Shown piece by piece: positions 9,307 to 18,332 of a stretch of 64,000 nt of DNA; within the stretch, counting starts at the first letter, position 1, and each line of letters begins with the position of its first letter. The position numbers were made by a program, and so were the translations under genes. The notes beneath the pieces were generated by a model. The model saw only the letters and a program-made list of their open reading frames with translations. It was not told the DNA's origin and made no database searches. The DNA lies in contig JAHYIZ010000007.1 in assembly GCA_019429405.1 (NCBI GenBank), forward strand, positions 23,021 to 87,020. The letters are read 5' to 3'. Origin of the DNA: Paracoccaceae bacterium (GTDB lineage: Bacteria; Pseudomonadota; Alphaproteobacteria; Rhodobacterales; Rhodobacteraceae).

Positions 9307-9804
9307 GTGCTCGGCCTTTCGGTGCCCGCCTCGGCGTTGGCGTTTCTGGTGCTGGTCACGCCGATCTGCGCATGGGTGGCTTGGTCTGACCTGAAGACCA
9401 TGAAAATTCCGAATGTGGCGGTGGCGGCATTGCTCGGGGTCTATCTGGTCGCGGGGCCGTTGCTGTTGCCATTCGATGTGTGGCTTTGGCGTTGGGTGCA
9501 TTTTGCGGTGGTGCTGGTGGCCGGGGTCATTCTGAACGCGGTCGCGCATTTCGGCGCGGGCGATGCCAAGTTCGGCGCCGCGATGGCGCCCTTTTTTGCG
9601 GCGGCACACATGAACCTCGTGCTGCTGCTGCTGGCGGCATTCCTGCTCGGGGCGTTCGTGGCGCATCGGTTGGTACGCAGGGTGCCCGCCCTGCGCGGCC
9701 TTGCGCCAGACTGGGTTTCGTGGGCGCGCGCGGACTTTCCGCTTGGGCTGGCGCTGGTGGGCACGCTTTGGGCCTATCTGGCGCTGGTCGCCCTTACGGC
9801 TTGA
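9307..9804 (+). CDS. cpaA: prepilin peptidase CpaA/TadV (A24 family)
   Basis: Membrane aspartyl protease that processes Flp prepilins and pseudopilins. The 165-aa protein starts with GTG, 3 bp behind the preceding gene, and is almost entirely hydrophobic. Both family motifs are visible: the first aspartate in 'WSDLKTMKIPN' (near residue 23) and the GxGD motif in 'GAGDAKFG' (near 81). It is a short TadV-type enzyme without the N-terminal methylase domain of PilD. Its 3' end overlaps the convergent gene at 9794 by 11 bp. Confidence 0.92.
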   Translation: MLGLSVPASALAFLVLVTPICAWVAWSDLKTMKIPNVAVAALLGVYLVAGPLLLPFDVWLWRWVHFAVVLVAGVILNAVAHFGAGDAKFGAAMAPFFAAAHMNLVLLLLAAFLLGAFVAHRLVRRVPALRGLAPDWVSWARADFPLGLALVGTLWAYLALVALTA

Positions 9805-11419
9805 ACGGGCGCAACAGAACGTAGGTGGCGCTGCGGCGCGCCTCGGTCAGGGTCCAACCGGTTTCTGCCAGCGCCTTGAGCATGTCGTTGCGCGAACGCA
9901 GCGTGGTCGGGCACAGCGGCACCAGCACGAATTCGGCGGCGTCAACACCGGGCGCGCCACCATAGAGCCACGGCGCGCCGCCGTGCAGCGGCGGGAAGGG
10001 GCCATAAAGCCAGAGCGACGAAAAGAGGTCGGCCACAAGAATGCGCTTGCCCGCAAAGCCCGCCGCCTCAAGGTCAGCGGCGGCGGTTTCAAACCAGGCG
10101 CTGTAGCCTGCCTGCAATTCGCATTCAGGCAAGGTCTCGCCGTTGAGCGGGGTCGAGGCAGGGCGGTCAGCGCGGGTGCGAAAGGCCGCGTAAGGCAGCC
10201 CCGGCAGATCGAGCGGCTGCAAGCTGTTGACGCGGTAAAGCCGCGCCTGATGCACCAGCAGATCGGCGTGTTCGGGGCGCGCGGAAAGCAGCGGCACCAT
10301 GCCCTCGGCACTGGCAAAGGCCTGCCGGAACGGGCTGAACGAGAGGTTCACGATCGAGGGCGTGGCAAAGGCCAGCGCCGCCACCGCCGCCGTGGTCATG
10401 CTGGCCTTGAGCGGCATGCCTAGGGCATTGTGCCGGTAAGGGTCGGGGCGCAACTGCAGCGCGAAGGCAGCGACCAGCACCAGCCATTGCGGATCATTGC
10501 CGAAGTTTTGCCATGTGATGATAAAAAAACCCGGCGCCAGCAGCATAAGCAGCAAGCCTTCGGTCAGCCGGTCGGACTGGCGCAGAAAGATGATCGTGGC
10601 CACAAGCACCAGCGATGCGCCCAAAAAGGCAGGCGCCCCGATCACCGCGACCAGCGACATGCCGGGCACGACGCGGCTGCCGGTTGTCACCACGTTCAGC
10701 AGATCGCTGAGATAGGCGGGCCAGAACGCGACCCCCGCAAGCACCGTAACCAGCGCCACCACCGAAAGCCCGGCGAAGAGCGCGGCCAGAAACGCCCGCC
10801 CTTCACCGCGCGCGGCAAAGGCCAGCAGGATCGCCGGGGCAAGCCCGGCAAAAAAAGTGACCTTGATCAGCGCCAGCGCCGCCATGCCAAGCCCGATCAG
10901 CGCGCCATCAAGCCAGGGCCTGGGCTCGCCCGCGCCCGGCAGTACCGCCAGCGGCACGATGATATAGACCACCGCCCAGGCCCAGCGGTTGTAGTGCATC
11001 GAGAGCGACACCGAGGCCTCTGCCTCGCCATGCACGAGCGCGAGGCACAGCACCACCACATAGGCCCCATAGGCCAAGGCCCCGGTCGCCTCGAACCGCG
11101 AGGCCGCGGCGCGCGCCAGCGGTGCAAGCAGCACCAGCGCCACCGTCACCTCGGCCCAGATCACCGCATGGCCAAGCCCCGCCCCCAGCCAGACGAAAAA
11201 CGCGATCGGTGCCAGTGCCAGCACACCGATAGGAGTGGTAAAATCGAGATGCGGCCACTGCCCCGCCTCGGCCATCCGCAGCACCATGTCGGCAAGGTGC
11301 AGCGTGTCGCCCTCGTGCTTGCCAAGGTAGAGCCCGCCCTTCAGCAGCATTGCGCCGCCCATCAGAACGATCAGCCCGAACAGAAGGCCACCCAGCAGCA
11401 GCGCACTTGCCCTTTGCAT
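9794..11419 (-). CDS. multi-spanning membrane protein of unknown function
   Basis: 541-aa protein with roughly ten hydrophobic segments in its first 370 residues and a soluble C-terminal part of about 170 residues. The size and layout resemble glycosyltransferase C/39-like membrane enzymes, but no family motif was recognised. The start at 11419 is favoured over the upstream in-frame start at 11500: GGAGAGG sits just before it and it opens directly into a hydrophobic segment. It converges with cpaA and is divergent from the ATPase gene at 11546. The function is unknown. Confidence 0.8.
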   Translation of the reverse strand: MQRASALLLGGLLFGLIVLMGGAMLLKGGLYLGKHEGDTLHLADMVLRMAEAGQWPHLDFTTPIGVLALAPIAFFVWLGAGLGHAVIWAEVTVALVLLAPLARAAASRFEATGALAYGAYVVVLCLALVHGEAEASVSLSMHYNRWAWAVVYIIVPLAVLPGAGEPRPWLDGALIGLGMAALALIKVTFFAGLAPAILLAFAARGEGRAFLAALFAGLSVVALVTVLAGVAFWPAYLSDLLNVVTTGSRVVPGMSLVAVIGAPAFLGASLVLVATIIFLRQSDRLTEGLLLMLLAPGFFIITWQNFGNDPQWLVLVAAFALQLRPDPYRHNALGMPLKASMTTAAVAALAFATPSIVNLSFSPFRQAFASAEGMVPLLSARPEHADLLVHQARLYRVNSLQPLDLPGLPYAAFRTRADRPASTPLNGETLPECELQAGYSAWFETAAADLEAAGFAGKRILVADLFSSLWLYGPFPPLHGGAPWLYGGAPGVDAAEFVLVPLCPTTLRSRNDMLKALAETGWTLTEARRSATYVLLRPFKP

Positions 11420-11545
11420 CGCAGCCTCTCCGCACTCGTTCCATGTTTTAGCCACATTAGCCGCGCAACGTGCCGCTGTGAATCCCTTCATTCGGGGCAA
11501 CTCCGCGGCGTGCAGGCGCAGGCGGCAAAAAAGGGTCGGGCAGCG

Positions 11546-12856
11546 ATGAACATGATGGCCTCTGCGGTGCTGGCGCCAGTTCCGCCGAAAAACCTCGCGG
11601 AAACGGGCATTTCAGTGGTGATGATGCGCGATCTGCTGCTCAAGACCATGTTCCGCACCAACCTTGATACCTGCTCGTCGATCTCGCGCGCCATCGCGCT
11701 GACCATTCCGGTGACGCAGGAACTGATCGACCTCGCGCGCAGCCAGCGTCTGCTGGAGGCCACCGGCACATTGCACGCCAACTCGGGCGGCGAGATGGGC
11801 TATCAGCTGACCGATGCGGGCAAAGCGCGCGCGCTCGATGCGCTGGCGCAGTCGGAATATTACGGCGCGATGCCGGTGCCGCTGGATGCCTACCGCGAGC
11901 AGATCAAGCGGCAGTCGATCCGCAACATCCAGATCACGCGCGAGCAATTGACCAATGCCATGGGCCACCTGATCCTGCCCAAGGAGTTGCTGGACCACCT
12001 CGGCCCCGCCGTGGGGTCGGGCCGCTCGATCCTGATGTATGGCCCGCCCGGCAACGGCAAATCGTCGATTTCAAACGGTATCCGCGATGCATTGGGTGAC
12101 CGCATCTATATTCCCCGAGCAATCGAATATGCGGGGCAGGTGATCACCGTGTTCGACCCGATTGTGCACACCGCGGCGCAAGAAAGCGTCGATGACCCGA
12201 CCAGCCTGCGCCGCACCGGCAACCGGTTCGACAACCGCTATGTGTATTCGGTGCGGCCCACCGTGATTACGGGCGGTGAACTGTCGCTCGACATGCTGGA
12301 CCTGACCTATAACCCCACGGCGCGCACCTATACCGCGCCGCTGCAGCTGAAATCATCCGGCGGCGTGTTCATTGTGGACGACCTTGGCCGGCAAGCAGAG
12401 CCGCCGCAAAAGCTCGTCAACCGCTGGATCGTGCCGCTAGAAGAAAGCCGTGATATTCTTTCACTGCAATCGGGCGAAAAGTTCGAGGTGCCGTTCGACA
12501 CGCTGGTGATCTTTTCCACCAACTTCCACCCCAACGAGATCTTCGACAAGGCAGCGCTGCGGCGGATCTTTTTCAAGATCAAGATCGACGGGCCGTGCCA
12601 GCAGGATTTCCTCAAGATTTTCGCGATGGTGGCGCGCAAGAAAGGCGTGCCGCTGGACGAGCGCTCGATGCTGCACCTGATGAAGGTGAAATACCCCACA
12701 ATCGCCAATGTCTACGCCAACTACCAGCCGGTGTTCCTGATCGACCAGATCATTGCCATCTGCAATTTTGAGGGCATCCCGCACCAGATGACGCCGGAAC
12801 TGATCGACCGCGCCTGGGCCAACATGTTCGTGCGCGACGAGGCGATTGCGCACTAG
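11546..12856 (+). CDS. AAA+ ATPase with N-terminal helical domain, function unknown
   Basis: 436-aa protein. Residues about 1-115 look like a winged-helix or helical regulatory region ('ISRAIALTIPVTQELIDLARSQ'). The AAA+ core has Walker A GPPGNGKSS near residue 166, Walker B 'GGVFIVDDLGRQ' near 273-284, and a sensor-1-like 'VIFSTNFHP' near 322. The frame is open far upstream (to 10430), but that part is antisense to the membrane protein gene. ATG 11546 is the first plausible start; 11552 and 11555 are alternatives. Its position beside the tad locus is suggestive only. It overlaps the convergent HIT gene by 4 bp. Confidence 0.8.
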   Translation: MNMMASAVLAPVPPKNLAETGISVVMMRDLLLKTMFRTNLDTCSSISRAIALTIPVTQELIDLARSQRLLEATGTLHANSGGEMGYQLTDAGKARALDALAQSEYYGAMPVPLDAYREQIKRQSIRNIQITREQLTNAMGHLILPKELLDHLGPAVGSGRSILMYGPPGNGKSSISNGIRDALGDRIYIPRAIEYAGQVITVFDPIVHTAAQESVDDPTSLRRTGNRFDNRYVYSVRPTVITGGELSLDMLDLTYNPTARTYTAPLQLKSSGGVFIVDDLGRQAEPPQKLVNRWIVPLEESRDILSLQSGEKFEVPFDTLVIFSTNFHPNEIFDKAALRRIFFKIKIDGPCQQDFLKIFAMVARKKGVPLDERSMLHLMKVKYPTIANVYANYQPVFLIDQIIAICNFEGIPHQMTPELIDRAWANMFVRDEAIAH

Positions 12857-13239
12857 GCCTGTTCGCGCGGTATCATCCGCCCCAGCATGCGCCCGCCCAG
12901 AATATGCAGGTGGTAGTGCTGCACTTCCTGCACGCCCGCCTCGCCAGCGTTTGAAATGGCGCGGTAGCCGCCACCGCCCTGCCCCGGCGCTGCACCAACC
13001 ATTTCGCAGACCCGCGCGCTGGTGCGCATGAAATCCATGATCTCGGCCTCGCTCGCCTCGGCGGCAAAATGGTCAAAAGTGACGTAGGGCCCTTTGGGGA
13101 TGACCAGCACATGCAGCGGTGCCTGTGGGCGGATATCGCGGAACGCAAGCGTGTGTGCGGTTTCAAGCACGGTGTCATTGGGGATTTCGCCGCGCAGGAT
13201 GCGGGCAAAGATATTTGCGGGGTCATAGACATAGGCCAT
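12853..13239 (-). CDS. HIT-family nucleotide-binding hydrolase
   Basis: 128-aa histidine-triad protein of the HinT type, expected to hydrolyse nucleoside phosphoramidates or adenylates. The signature HYHLHIL (HxHxH) is near residues 107-113. The N-terminal FARILRGEIP motif and the 'HVLVIPK' strand are typical of the family. Length matches the family norm. It lies 14 bp downstream of the glycosyltransferase gene on the same strand and may be co-transcribed. Confidence 0.92.
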   Translation of the reverse strand: MAYVYDPANIFARILRGEIPNDTVLETAHTLAFRDIRPQAPLHVLVIPKGPYVTFDHFAAEASEAEIMDFMRTSARVCEMVGAAPGQGGGGYRAISNAGEAGVQEVQHYHLHILGGRMLGRMIPREQA

Positions 13240-13253
13240 CGCAGGCGCTCCTC

Positions 13254-14831
13254 TCAGTCGACAAACAGGTGGTCGGTGGCGGCGATTGCCTGTGCCACCT
13301 CGGCGGGCACGCCCAAAAAGCCAGCCAGCGCGCGGGTGTTTTCTGCAATATCGGCGCTTTCACGCATGCGGTAAAGCGACGTGAAATGCGCATCGCGGAT
13401 TCGGTCGCTTTCAAACTTCAGGTCATAGCGGATCGTCGGCAACAGCCGGTCCGCAACCTCGCGCGGCGTGCGCTCGCCTGCAAGGCCAACCCGCCGGGCG
13501 TGGCCAAGCAGGTATTCGTCGGTAAAATCGCATTCGATCTCCAATAGCCGCACCTGCGCCCGGTCGGAGGTGAAATCGCGCATCAGCTCGATCGCCGACG
13601 GATCAAGGCAGATCACCAGCCGGTTGGTGCCATGGAAATCATAGAGCATGCGCATCAGGGCGCGGCGGTGGCGATTGCGCTTTTCGACCGACGACTGGAT
13701 GCCACCAAGGTCGGGCAAGGGGCTTGCGGCCTCGTGAAAAAGATACTCCGCCGTTGGAATATTTGCGAGTCTCTGAACCCGTGCAACCAGACGTTTGGCG
13801 ACGTGCCATTTCTTGCACACTACCATCATCAGTTCGCGTTCACGGCCAAGGCTTGACTCCGTTTCCCAGAATCGCGGCGCGAAACGGCGGCCGATGCGGC
13901 CGCGGCCGGTCAGAAAATGGAAAAGGCTCCGCCCCTCGTTCGAGATCGGAAAGCTGGCGCCGGTTGCCACCCAGAGCGCGCCGAGCCGCGCCTTGAGCGA
14001 CGCGGCATCAGGGCTGATCTTGCGGGCAAAAAGATAGTCTTGCGCCAGCAGCAGATCGTACTGATCATTGTAGAAGGTAAGTGGCATGCCATAATCGGAA
14101 AACATCAAAAAGGTCAGCGTGCGGGTGCGAATTTCGCCGTCAGGCACCAGATGGCGCACGATGGTCTGAAAAAACGTCTCATCGGGGATCCAGGTCGAGC
14201 GGAAGAACCGCATCACATCCGGGCGCGCGTCAATGAAGGCAAGCAGCATTTCAATGGTGCGGCGGCGCAGGCACCACCATTGCGAGCCGATCATCATTTC
14301 CAGATCCGCAGGCACCGCGCGGTGCAGCCCCAGTTTCTTTTGCCATTCGTAGCTCGTGTAGAACCACCACTTGCGCTTGCGTTCGTTGAACCAATGCCGA
14401 TAGATCAGCCGGTCTTCCTTCATCCCGGTCTTGATCCAGTCAGAGGTGAAGAAATCGAAGCTTTCGATGTAATCGACATCTTCGGCATCAAGAAAGTCAT
14501 GCGCGAATTCGGCGGTCTTGATCGGCATGCAGTCGCCCGACAGCATGTAAAAGTGCGTGGCGCGCGGAAAGGCCGCTTCTGCGGCGCGCACCGCCTCAAG
14601 CGTGGCACCGACAAGGCTCCATTCGCCCCAGCCGCATTTGAGCCGCCGCCGCGCGAATGTGACCGCAGGGTTGCCCGCCAGCGCCGAGCGGATCTGGGCG
14701 TAATCGGCGGGCCGGGCCCGCCCGTCGAAGTGAATCGACACAAAATCGCCTGTCGCGGTCAGCCGTTCGGCCTGCGCGATAACCCCCAGCGGGTCCTTGT
14801 GGCACAGAAGGATGAAGGCGATTCTTGCCAT
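13254..14831 (-). CDS. GT14-type beta-1,6-N-acetylglucosaminyltransferase-like protein
   Basis: 525-aa cytoplasmic protein. Residues 1-260 resemble the core-2/I-branching family: N-terminal 'IAFILLCHKDP', 'VSIHFDGRA', then 'THFYMLSGDCMPIKT', which contains the conserved Ser-Gly-Asp, and 'GSQWWCLRR'. The C-terminal half carries the additional domain seen in Rhodobacteraceae homologues (DUF5928-like, from memory). It probably transfers a sugar to a surface glycan, with substrate unknown. A divergent sulfotransferase gene starts 149 bp away, so glycan building and sulfation may be controlled from one intergenic region. Confidence 0.82.
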   Translation of the reverse strand: MARIAFILLCHKDPLGVIAQAERLTATGDFVSIHFDGRARPADYAQIRSALAGNPAVTFARRRLKCGWGEWSLVGATLEAVRAAEAAFPRATHFYMLSGDCMPIKTAEFAHDFLDAEDVDYIESFDFFTSDWIKTGMKEDRLIYRHWFNERKRKWWFYTSYEWQKKLGLHRAVPADLEMMIGSQWWCLRRRTIEMLLAFIDARPDVMRFFRSTWIPDETFFQTIVRHLVPDGEIRTRTLTFLMFSDYGMPLTFYNDQYDLLLAQDYLFARKISPDAASLKARLGALWVATGASFPISNEGRSLFHFLTGRGRIGRRFAPRFWETESSLGRERELMMVVCKKWHVAKRLVARVQRLANIPTAEYLFHEAASPLPDLGGIQSSVEKRNRHRRALMRMLYDFHGTNRLVICLDPSAIELMRDFTSDRAQVRLLEIECDFTDEYLLGHARRVGLAGERTPREVADRLLPTIRYDLKFESDRIRDAHFTSLYRMRESADIAENTRALAGFLGVPAEVAQAIAATDHLFVD

Positions 14832-14980
14832 TTCGGAAACACTCAGCGCAACTTTGTCAGATTATTCGCTTAACTAGCGTGAACACACGTTGAAAAGACA
14901 GAGTTTCTTTGCTTTCTAGGACCAAATGTTGCGCCAGCATGCAAGAATGTGCGCGCCCGGCACGAAGGAGACGCGCAAGA

Positions 14981-15799
14981 ATGGGTTTTCCCGGCACCTG
15001 GATGACCGAAAGCCAGTCGATGCTCTACCGCGTGGTGCCGAAATGCGCCTGCTCGACCATCGGGCAGATCATGTACTTTTCGGACCACGGCGTGTTCTTT
15101 GACGGCGACGTGCACGATGCAACCAGCGGGCTGCACAAATGGTCGATCGAGGCCAGTCACCGTCCGATTGAAGAGGCGGCTAAGCACCACAGTTCCTACG
15201 CCTTTACCTGCGTGCGCAACCCCTATGCGCGCATACTTTCATCGTTCTTCGACAAGATCGCGGGCATCCAGCGCAATGGCAAACGCTACCGTGGCAACCT
15301 TGTGCCGCAGCTGGCGCAGAAATACGGGATCGACGTGGGCAGCCCCGAAACCGGCTTCGAATTTGACCAGATCGCCTCGTTCCGCAGGTTTCTCTTGTTC
15401 GCGCGCGACACCATCCGCTGGCGCCGCCCGATGGAGCCCGACATCCACTGGTCAGCAATGTCGGGGCATATCTCGACCTTCATCGCCAACGGCGGAAGCT
15501 ATGACGCGATCTTTTTTACCGAAAAGTTCGACGAGGGCATGCAAAAGGTGCTCGACGCGGTAAAAACCCCGGTGCCAATCGATCTGGCGAAGATTCCGCG
15601 GTTCAACGAAAGCGAAGGCCACGGGCCCAAGCGCGCGCACCCGGTCAGCGCCTATTTCGATGACCTCTCGCGGCATCTGATCTGGGAAATCTACAAGAAG
15701 GATTTTCAGCTTTTCCGATATGATTTCGACAACCCCGACAACAAAATGCCGCTGGGAGAGATTGACCTTGCCGAGGTGCAGGCGAAACTTTCGACCTGA
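14981..15799 (+). CDS. sulfotransferase family protein (carbohydrate type)
   Basis: 272-aa protein predicted to transfer sulfate from PAPS to a glycan. The 5'-phosphosulfate loop is visible as 'PKCACSTIGQ' near residues 19-28, and the 3'-phosphate motif as 'RNPYARILSSFFDK' near 78-91. ATG 14981 is preferred over the frame start at 14909 because AAGGAG (14965-14970) lies at the right distance and the loop is then close to the N-terminus, as usual for bacterial members. It is divergent from the GT14-like gene. Confidence 0.82.
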   Translation: MGFPGTWMTESQSMLYRVVPKCACSTIGQIMYFSDHGVFFDGDVHDATSGLHKWSIEASHRPIEEAAKHHSSYAFTCVRNPYARILSSFFDKIAGIQRNGKRYRGNLVPQLAQKYGIDVGSPETGFEFDQIASFRRFLLFARDTIRWRRPMEPDIHWSAMSGHISTFIANGGSYDAIFFTEKFDEGMQKVLDAVKTPVPIDLAKIPRFNESEGHGPKRAHPVSAYFDDLSRHLIWEIYKKDFQLFRYDFDNPDNKMPLGEIDLAEVQAKLST

Positions 15800-15814
15800 C
15801 GCGCAGCGCGCGCC

Positions 15815-16849
15815 TTAATCGCCCGAACCGAACAGATCGGGCGACCCGACCAGCCGCGGCGCCGCAAGCCCCAGATGCGTCCAGGCGCGTGCGCCCAGCA
15901 TGCGGCCGCGCTGTGTACGCTGCACAAGGCCCTGTTGCAGCAGGAAAGGCTCAATCACCTCTTCAATCGCATCGCGGCTTTCAGACAGCGCGGCGCAAAG
16001 CGTTTCAACCCCCACCGGGCCGCCGCCGTAATGCTCGGCGATCAGCCCCAGATAGCGGCGGTCGGCACCGTCCAGCCCGATGCCGTCAACGCCAAGCCGG
16101 GTCAGCGAGCTGTCGGCGATTTCGCGCGTGAGCTTGCCGTCACCCTCGACCAGCGCGAAATCGACCACCCGGCGCAACAGCCGCCCGGCAATGCGCGGCG
16201 TGCCGCGCGCGCGGCGCGCGATTTCGCGCGTGCCCCCCGGCTCGGCGGGGATGCCCAGCAGCCGCGCCCCGCGTGCCACGATCAGTTCAAGCTCGTCTTC
16301 GGAGTAAAACACCAGCCTTGTGGGAATACCGAAGCGGTCGCGCAACGGGTTGGTCAGCAACCCCAGCCGGGTCGTGGCACCGACCAGCGTAAAGGGCTGC
16401 AGCTCGATCCGCACAGTGCGCGCGGCCGGGCCTTCGCCGATCACCAGATCAAGCTCAAAATCCTCCATCGCGGGGTAAAGCACTTCTTCGACGGCGGGCG
16501 AAAGACGGTGGATCTCGTCGATGAACAGCACATCGCGCGGCTCCAGATTGGTCAGGATCGCGGCCAGATCACCGGCCTTGGCCAGCACCGGCCCCGAGGT
16601 CATGCGAAAGTTCACCCCCAGTTCGCGCGCCATGATCTGCGCCAGCGTGGTCTTGCCCAACCCCGGCGGCCCGTGAAACAGCGTGTGGTCCATCGCCTGC
16701 CCGCGCATCTTGGCGCTTTCGATGAACACCCGCAGGTTCGCCCGCGCCTCATGCTGGCCGACAAACTCTTCAAGCACTTGCGGGCGCAGGGCGCGGTCGG
16801 CGTCATCGGGCATCGGAGCCGCGCGCAGGCTCGGATCGGGCGTGATCAT
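15815..16849 (-). CDS. ruvB: Holliday junction branch migration helicase RuvB
   Basis: Hexameric AAA+ motor that drives Holliday junction migration with RuvA. The 344-aa protein starts at ATG 16849 (AAAGG upstream) and has Walker [10 protein letters not shown] at 60-68, Walker B 'LFIDEIHRL', the '[19 protein letters not shown]' sensor region, and the C-terminal winged helix. The in-frame extension to 16984 is unlikely because it lacks a ribosome-binding site and is not conserved in the family. No ruvA or ruvC is adjacent, although these usually precede ruvB in the group. Confidence 0.96.
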   Translation of the reverse strand: MITPDPSLRAAPMPDDADRALRPQVLEEFVGQHEARANLRVFIESAKMRGQAMDHTLFHGPPGLGKTTLAQIMARELGVNFRMTSGPVLAKAGDLAAILTNLEPRDVLFIDEIHRLSPAVEEVLYPAMEDFELDLVIGEGPAARTVRIELQPFTLVGATTRLGLLTNPLRDRFGIPTRLVFYSEDELELIVARGARLLGIPAEPGGTREIARRARGTPRIAGRLLRRVVDFALVEGDGKLTREIADSSLTRLGVDGIGLDGADRRYLGLIAEHYGGGPVGVETLCAALSESRDAIEEVIEPFLLQQGLVQRTQRGRMLGARAWTHLGLAAPRLVGSPDLFGSGD

Positions 16850-17104
16850 GGCAGGGCCTTTCGGTATCGGCGCGAGTGTCGGTGCAATTGGCGCCTGGTG
16901 CAAGGGGGGGCGACGCCACCGCACAGGGTTTGAATGAGCGGCCGCCTGGGGCCAATGGCTGGCCGCGACCGGTATCTCTGCCACGAATCAGCGAAATTTG
17001 AAGGCACTGCCTTGCCGTAATCGCGACTAGTTTTCGCCGCAAAAATATCAAAATTATGCGCTTTTACTACCTGTAGTGCTGGTCCTTTGGTCAAAACCAA
17101 TTCA

Positions 17105-17124
17105 ACCTGTCCAAATGGACAGGT
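17105..17124. promoter_or_regulatory. lux-box-like 20-bp perfect dyad
   Basis: Perfect inverted repeat: 8-bp arms ACCTGTCC and GGACAGGT around a 4-bp AAAT centre. It fits the LuxR-type site pattern CTG-N10-CAG with 20 bp overall. It sits in the 445-bp gap between ruvB (16849, leftward) and the polysaccharide operon (17295, rightward). The centre (17114.5) is about 63 bp upstream of the start point predicted from the TATAAT at 17166, a class-I-like activator position. The rest of the gap (16850-17104) is relatively AT-rich near 17000-17060 and shows no gene. Confidence 0.7.
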
Positions 17125-17165
17125 GTGACGGATTCTTTTAACTACTTGAAAACCTTGGATTCGAT

Positions 17166-17171
17166 TATAAT
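17166..17171 (+). promoter_or_regulatory. -10 element TATAAT of the polysaccharide operon
   Basis: Exact consensus TATAAT in an AT-rich stretch, giving a predicted start near 17178 and a leader of about 115 nt. At 17-bp spacing the -35 region reads TACTTG, far from consensus, as expected for a promoter that needs an activator. The lux-box-like dyad lies upstream at 17105-17124. Confidence 0.55.
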
Positions 17172-17294
17172 TCCTCTTGTATGGGGATGCGATCGGTCGG
17201 GTTTGTGCTTTAGGATTTGCTTGGTAGCTGCTGATATCCAACCATTTCTGGGCCCCGTTTGCGCCATCCCCTGGTCGAGCTTGGGGGACACGTC

Positions 17295-18332
17295 ATGGCT
17301 GGTGAAGTTCTTACGTTCGGTCCGAATTGCAGTGCTGAGTTCGCGCTTCGCGGCAGCAATGAAAAGTCGGTTCTGGTCGCGGGCGGGGCTGGTTTTCTTG
17401 GGTCGCACATTTGCGGACGGCTGATTGCGGCGGGGCGCCGGGTGATCTGCCTCGATAATCTGATGACCGGCAGCCTGCGCAATGTGCGCGATCTTGCCGA
17501 AAGCCCCAATTTCTGCTTCCGCCTGCATGATGTCATCGACCCGATCTGGTTTGAGGATCCGATTTCCGAGATCTACAGCCTCGCCTGCCCGGCCTCGCCC
17601 GAAAAGTATCAGCGTGACCCGCTGCATACCTTCCAGACCTCGGTGCGGGGCGCCGAAAATCTGCTGATGCTGGCGCAGGCCAAGGGCGCGCGTATTCTGC
17701 AAGCCTCGACCTCCGAAGTTTACGGCGACCCGGAAATCTCGCCGCAGAAGGAAAGCTATCGCGGTGCGGTCAACACCTTTGGCCCGCGCGCCTGCTATGA
17801 CGAGGGCAAGCGTGCTGCTGAAACGCTGTTTTACGAATTCAGCGCGCATCGCGGGCTAGAGGTGCGGGTGGCGCGGATTTTCAACACCTATGGGCCCAAG
17901 ATGGCGCACGACGACGGTCGCGTGGTTTCTAACTTCATCGTGCAGGCGCTGATGGGGCGGCCGATCACCGTATACGGCGACGGCTCGCAGACCCGCTCGT
18001 TCTGCTACGTTGACGATCTGGTTGACGGGCTGATGGCGCTGATGGAAAGCCCGCCCGACTGCAGCGGCCCGATGAACCTTGGCAACCCCGGCGAGTTCAC
18101 CGTGCTCGAACTGGCGCAAAAGGTGCTGGCCAAGACCGGCTCGCGCTCGCCGATCGTGTTTCGCCCGCTGCCAACCGATGACCCGCGCCAGCGCCGCCCC
18201 GACATTACGCGCGCGCGCGAACGGCTTGGGTTCAACCCGCGGGTCGCGCTCGATCAGGGGCTTGATGCCACCATCGCGTATTTTTCGGGTGTCATGGGCT
18301 CGATCGGCGAACCGGTCAAGCAGGTGTCCTGA
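17295..18332 (+). CDS. UDP-glucuronate decarboxylase-like SDR epimerase
   Basis: 345-aa extended short-chain dehydrogenase, most like UDP-xylose synthase (UXS), which converts UDP-glucuronate to UDP-xylose. The NAD-binding GGAGFLGSH is at 30-38, the substrate/catalytic region has 'STSEVYGDP', and the catalytic Tyr-x3-Lys is in 'CYDEGKR' near 168-172. The '[11 protein letters not shown]' and '[14 protein letters not shown]' motifs are typical of UXS. ATG 17295 has GGGGGA just upstream and is preferred over 17259. The stop overlaps the galE start (TGATG). The exact product is inferred. Confidence 0.87.
   Translation: MAGEVLTFGPNCSAEFALRGSNEKSVLVAGGAGFLGSHICGRLIAAGRRVICLDNLMTGSLRNVRDLAESPNFCFRLHDVIDPIWFEDPISEIYSLACPASPEKYQRDPLHTFQTSVRGAENLLMLAQAKGARILQASTSEVYGDPEISPQKESYRGAVNTFGPRACYDEGKRAAETLFYEFSAHRGLEVRVARIFNTYGPKMAHDDGRVVSNFIVQALMGRPITVYGDGSQTRSFCYVDDLVDGLMALMESPPDCSGPMNLGNPGEFTVLELAQKVLAKTGSRSPIVFRPLPTDDPRQRRPDITRARERLGFNPRVALDQGLDATIAYFSGVMGSIGEPVKQVS

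Noticed and set aside
10430..11545. N-terminal 372-codon extension of the AAA+ ATPase frame
   Set aside because: It is entirely antisense to the membrane protein gene at 9794-11419, has biased His/Arg/Gln composition typical of shadow frames, and the ATPase fold starts after ATG 11546.
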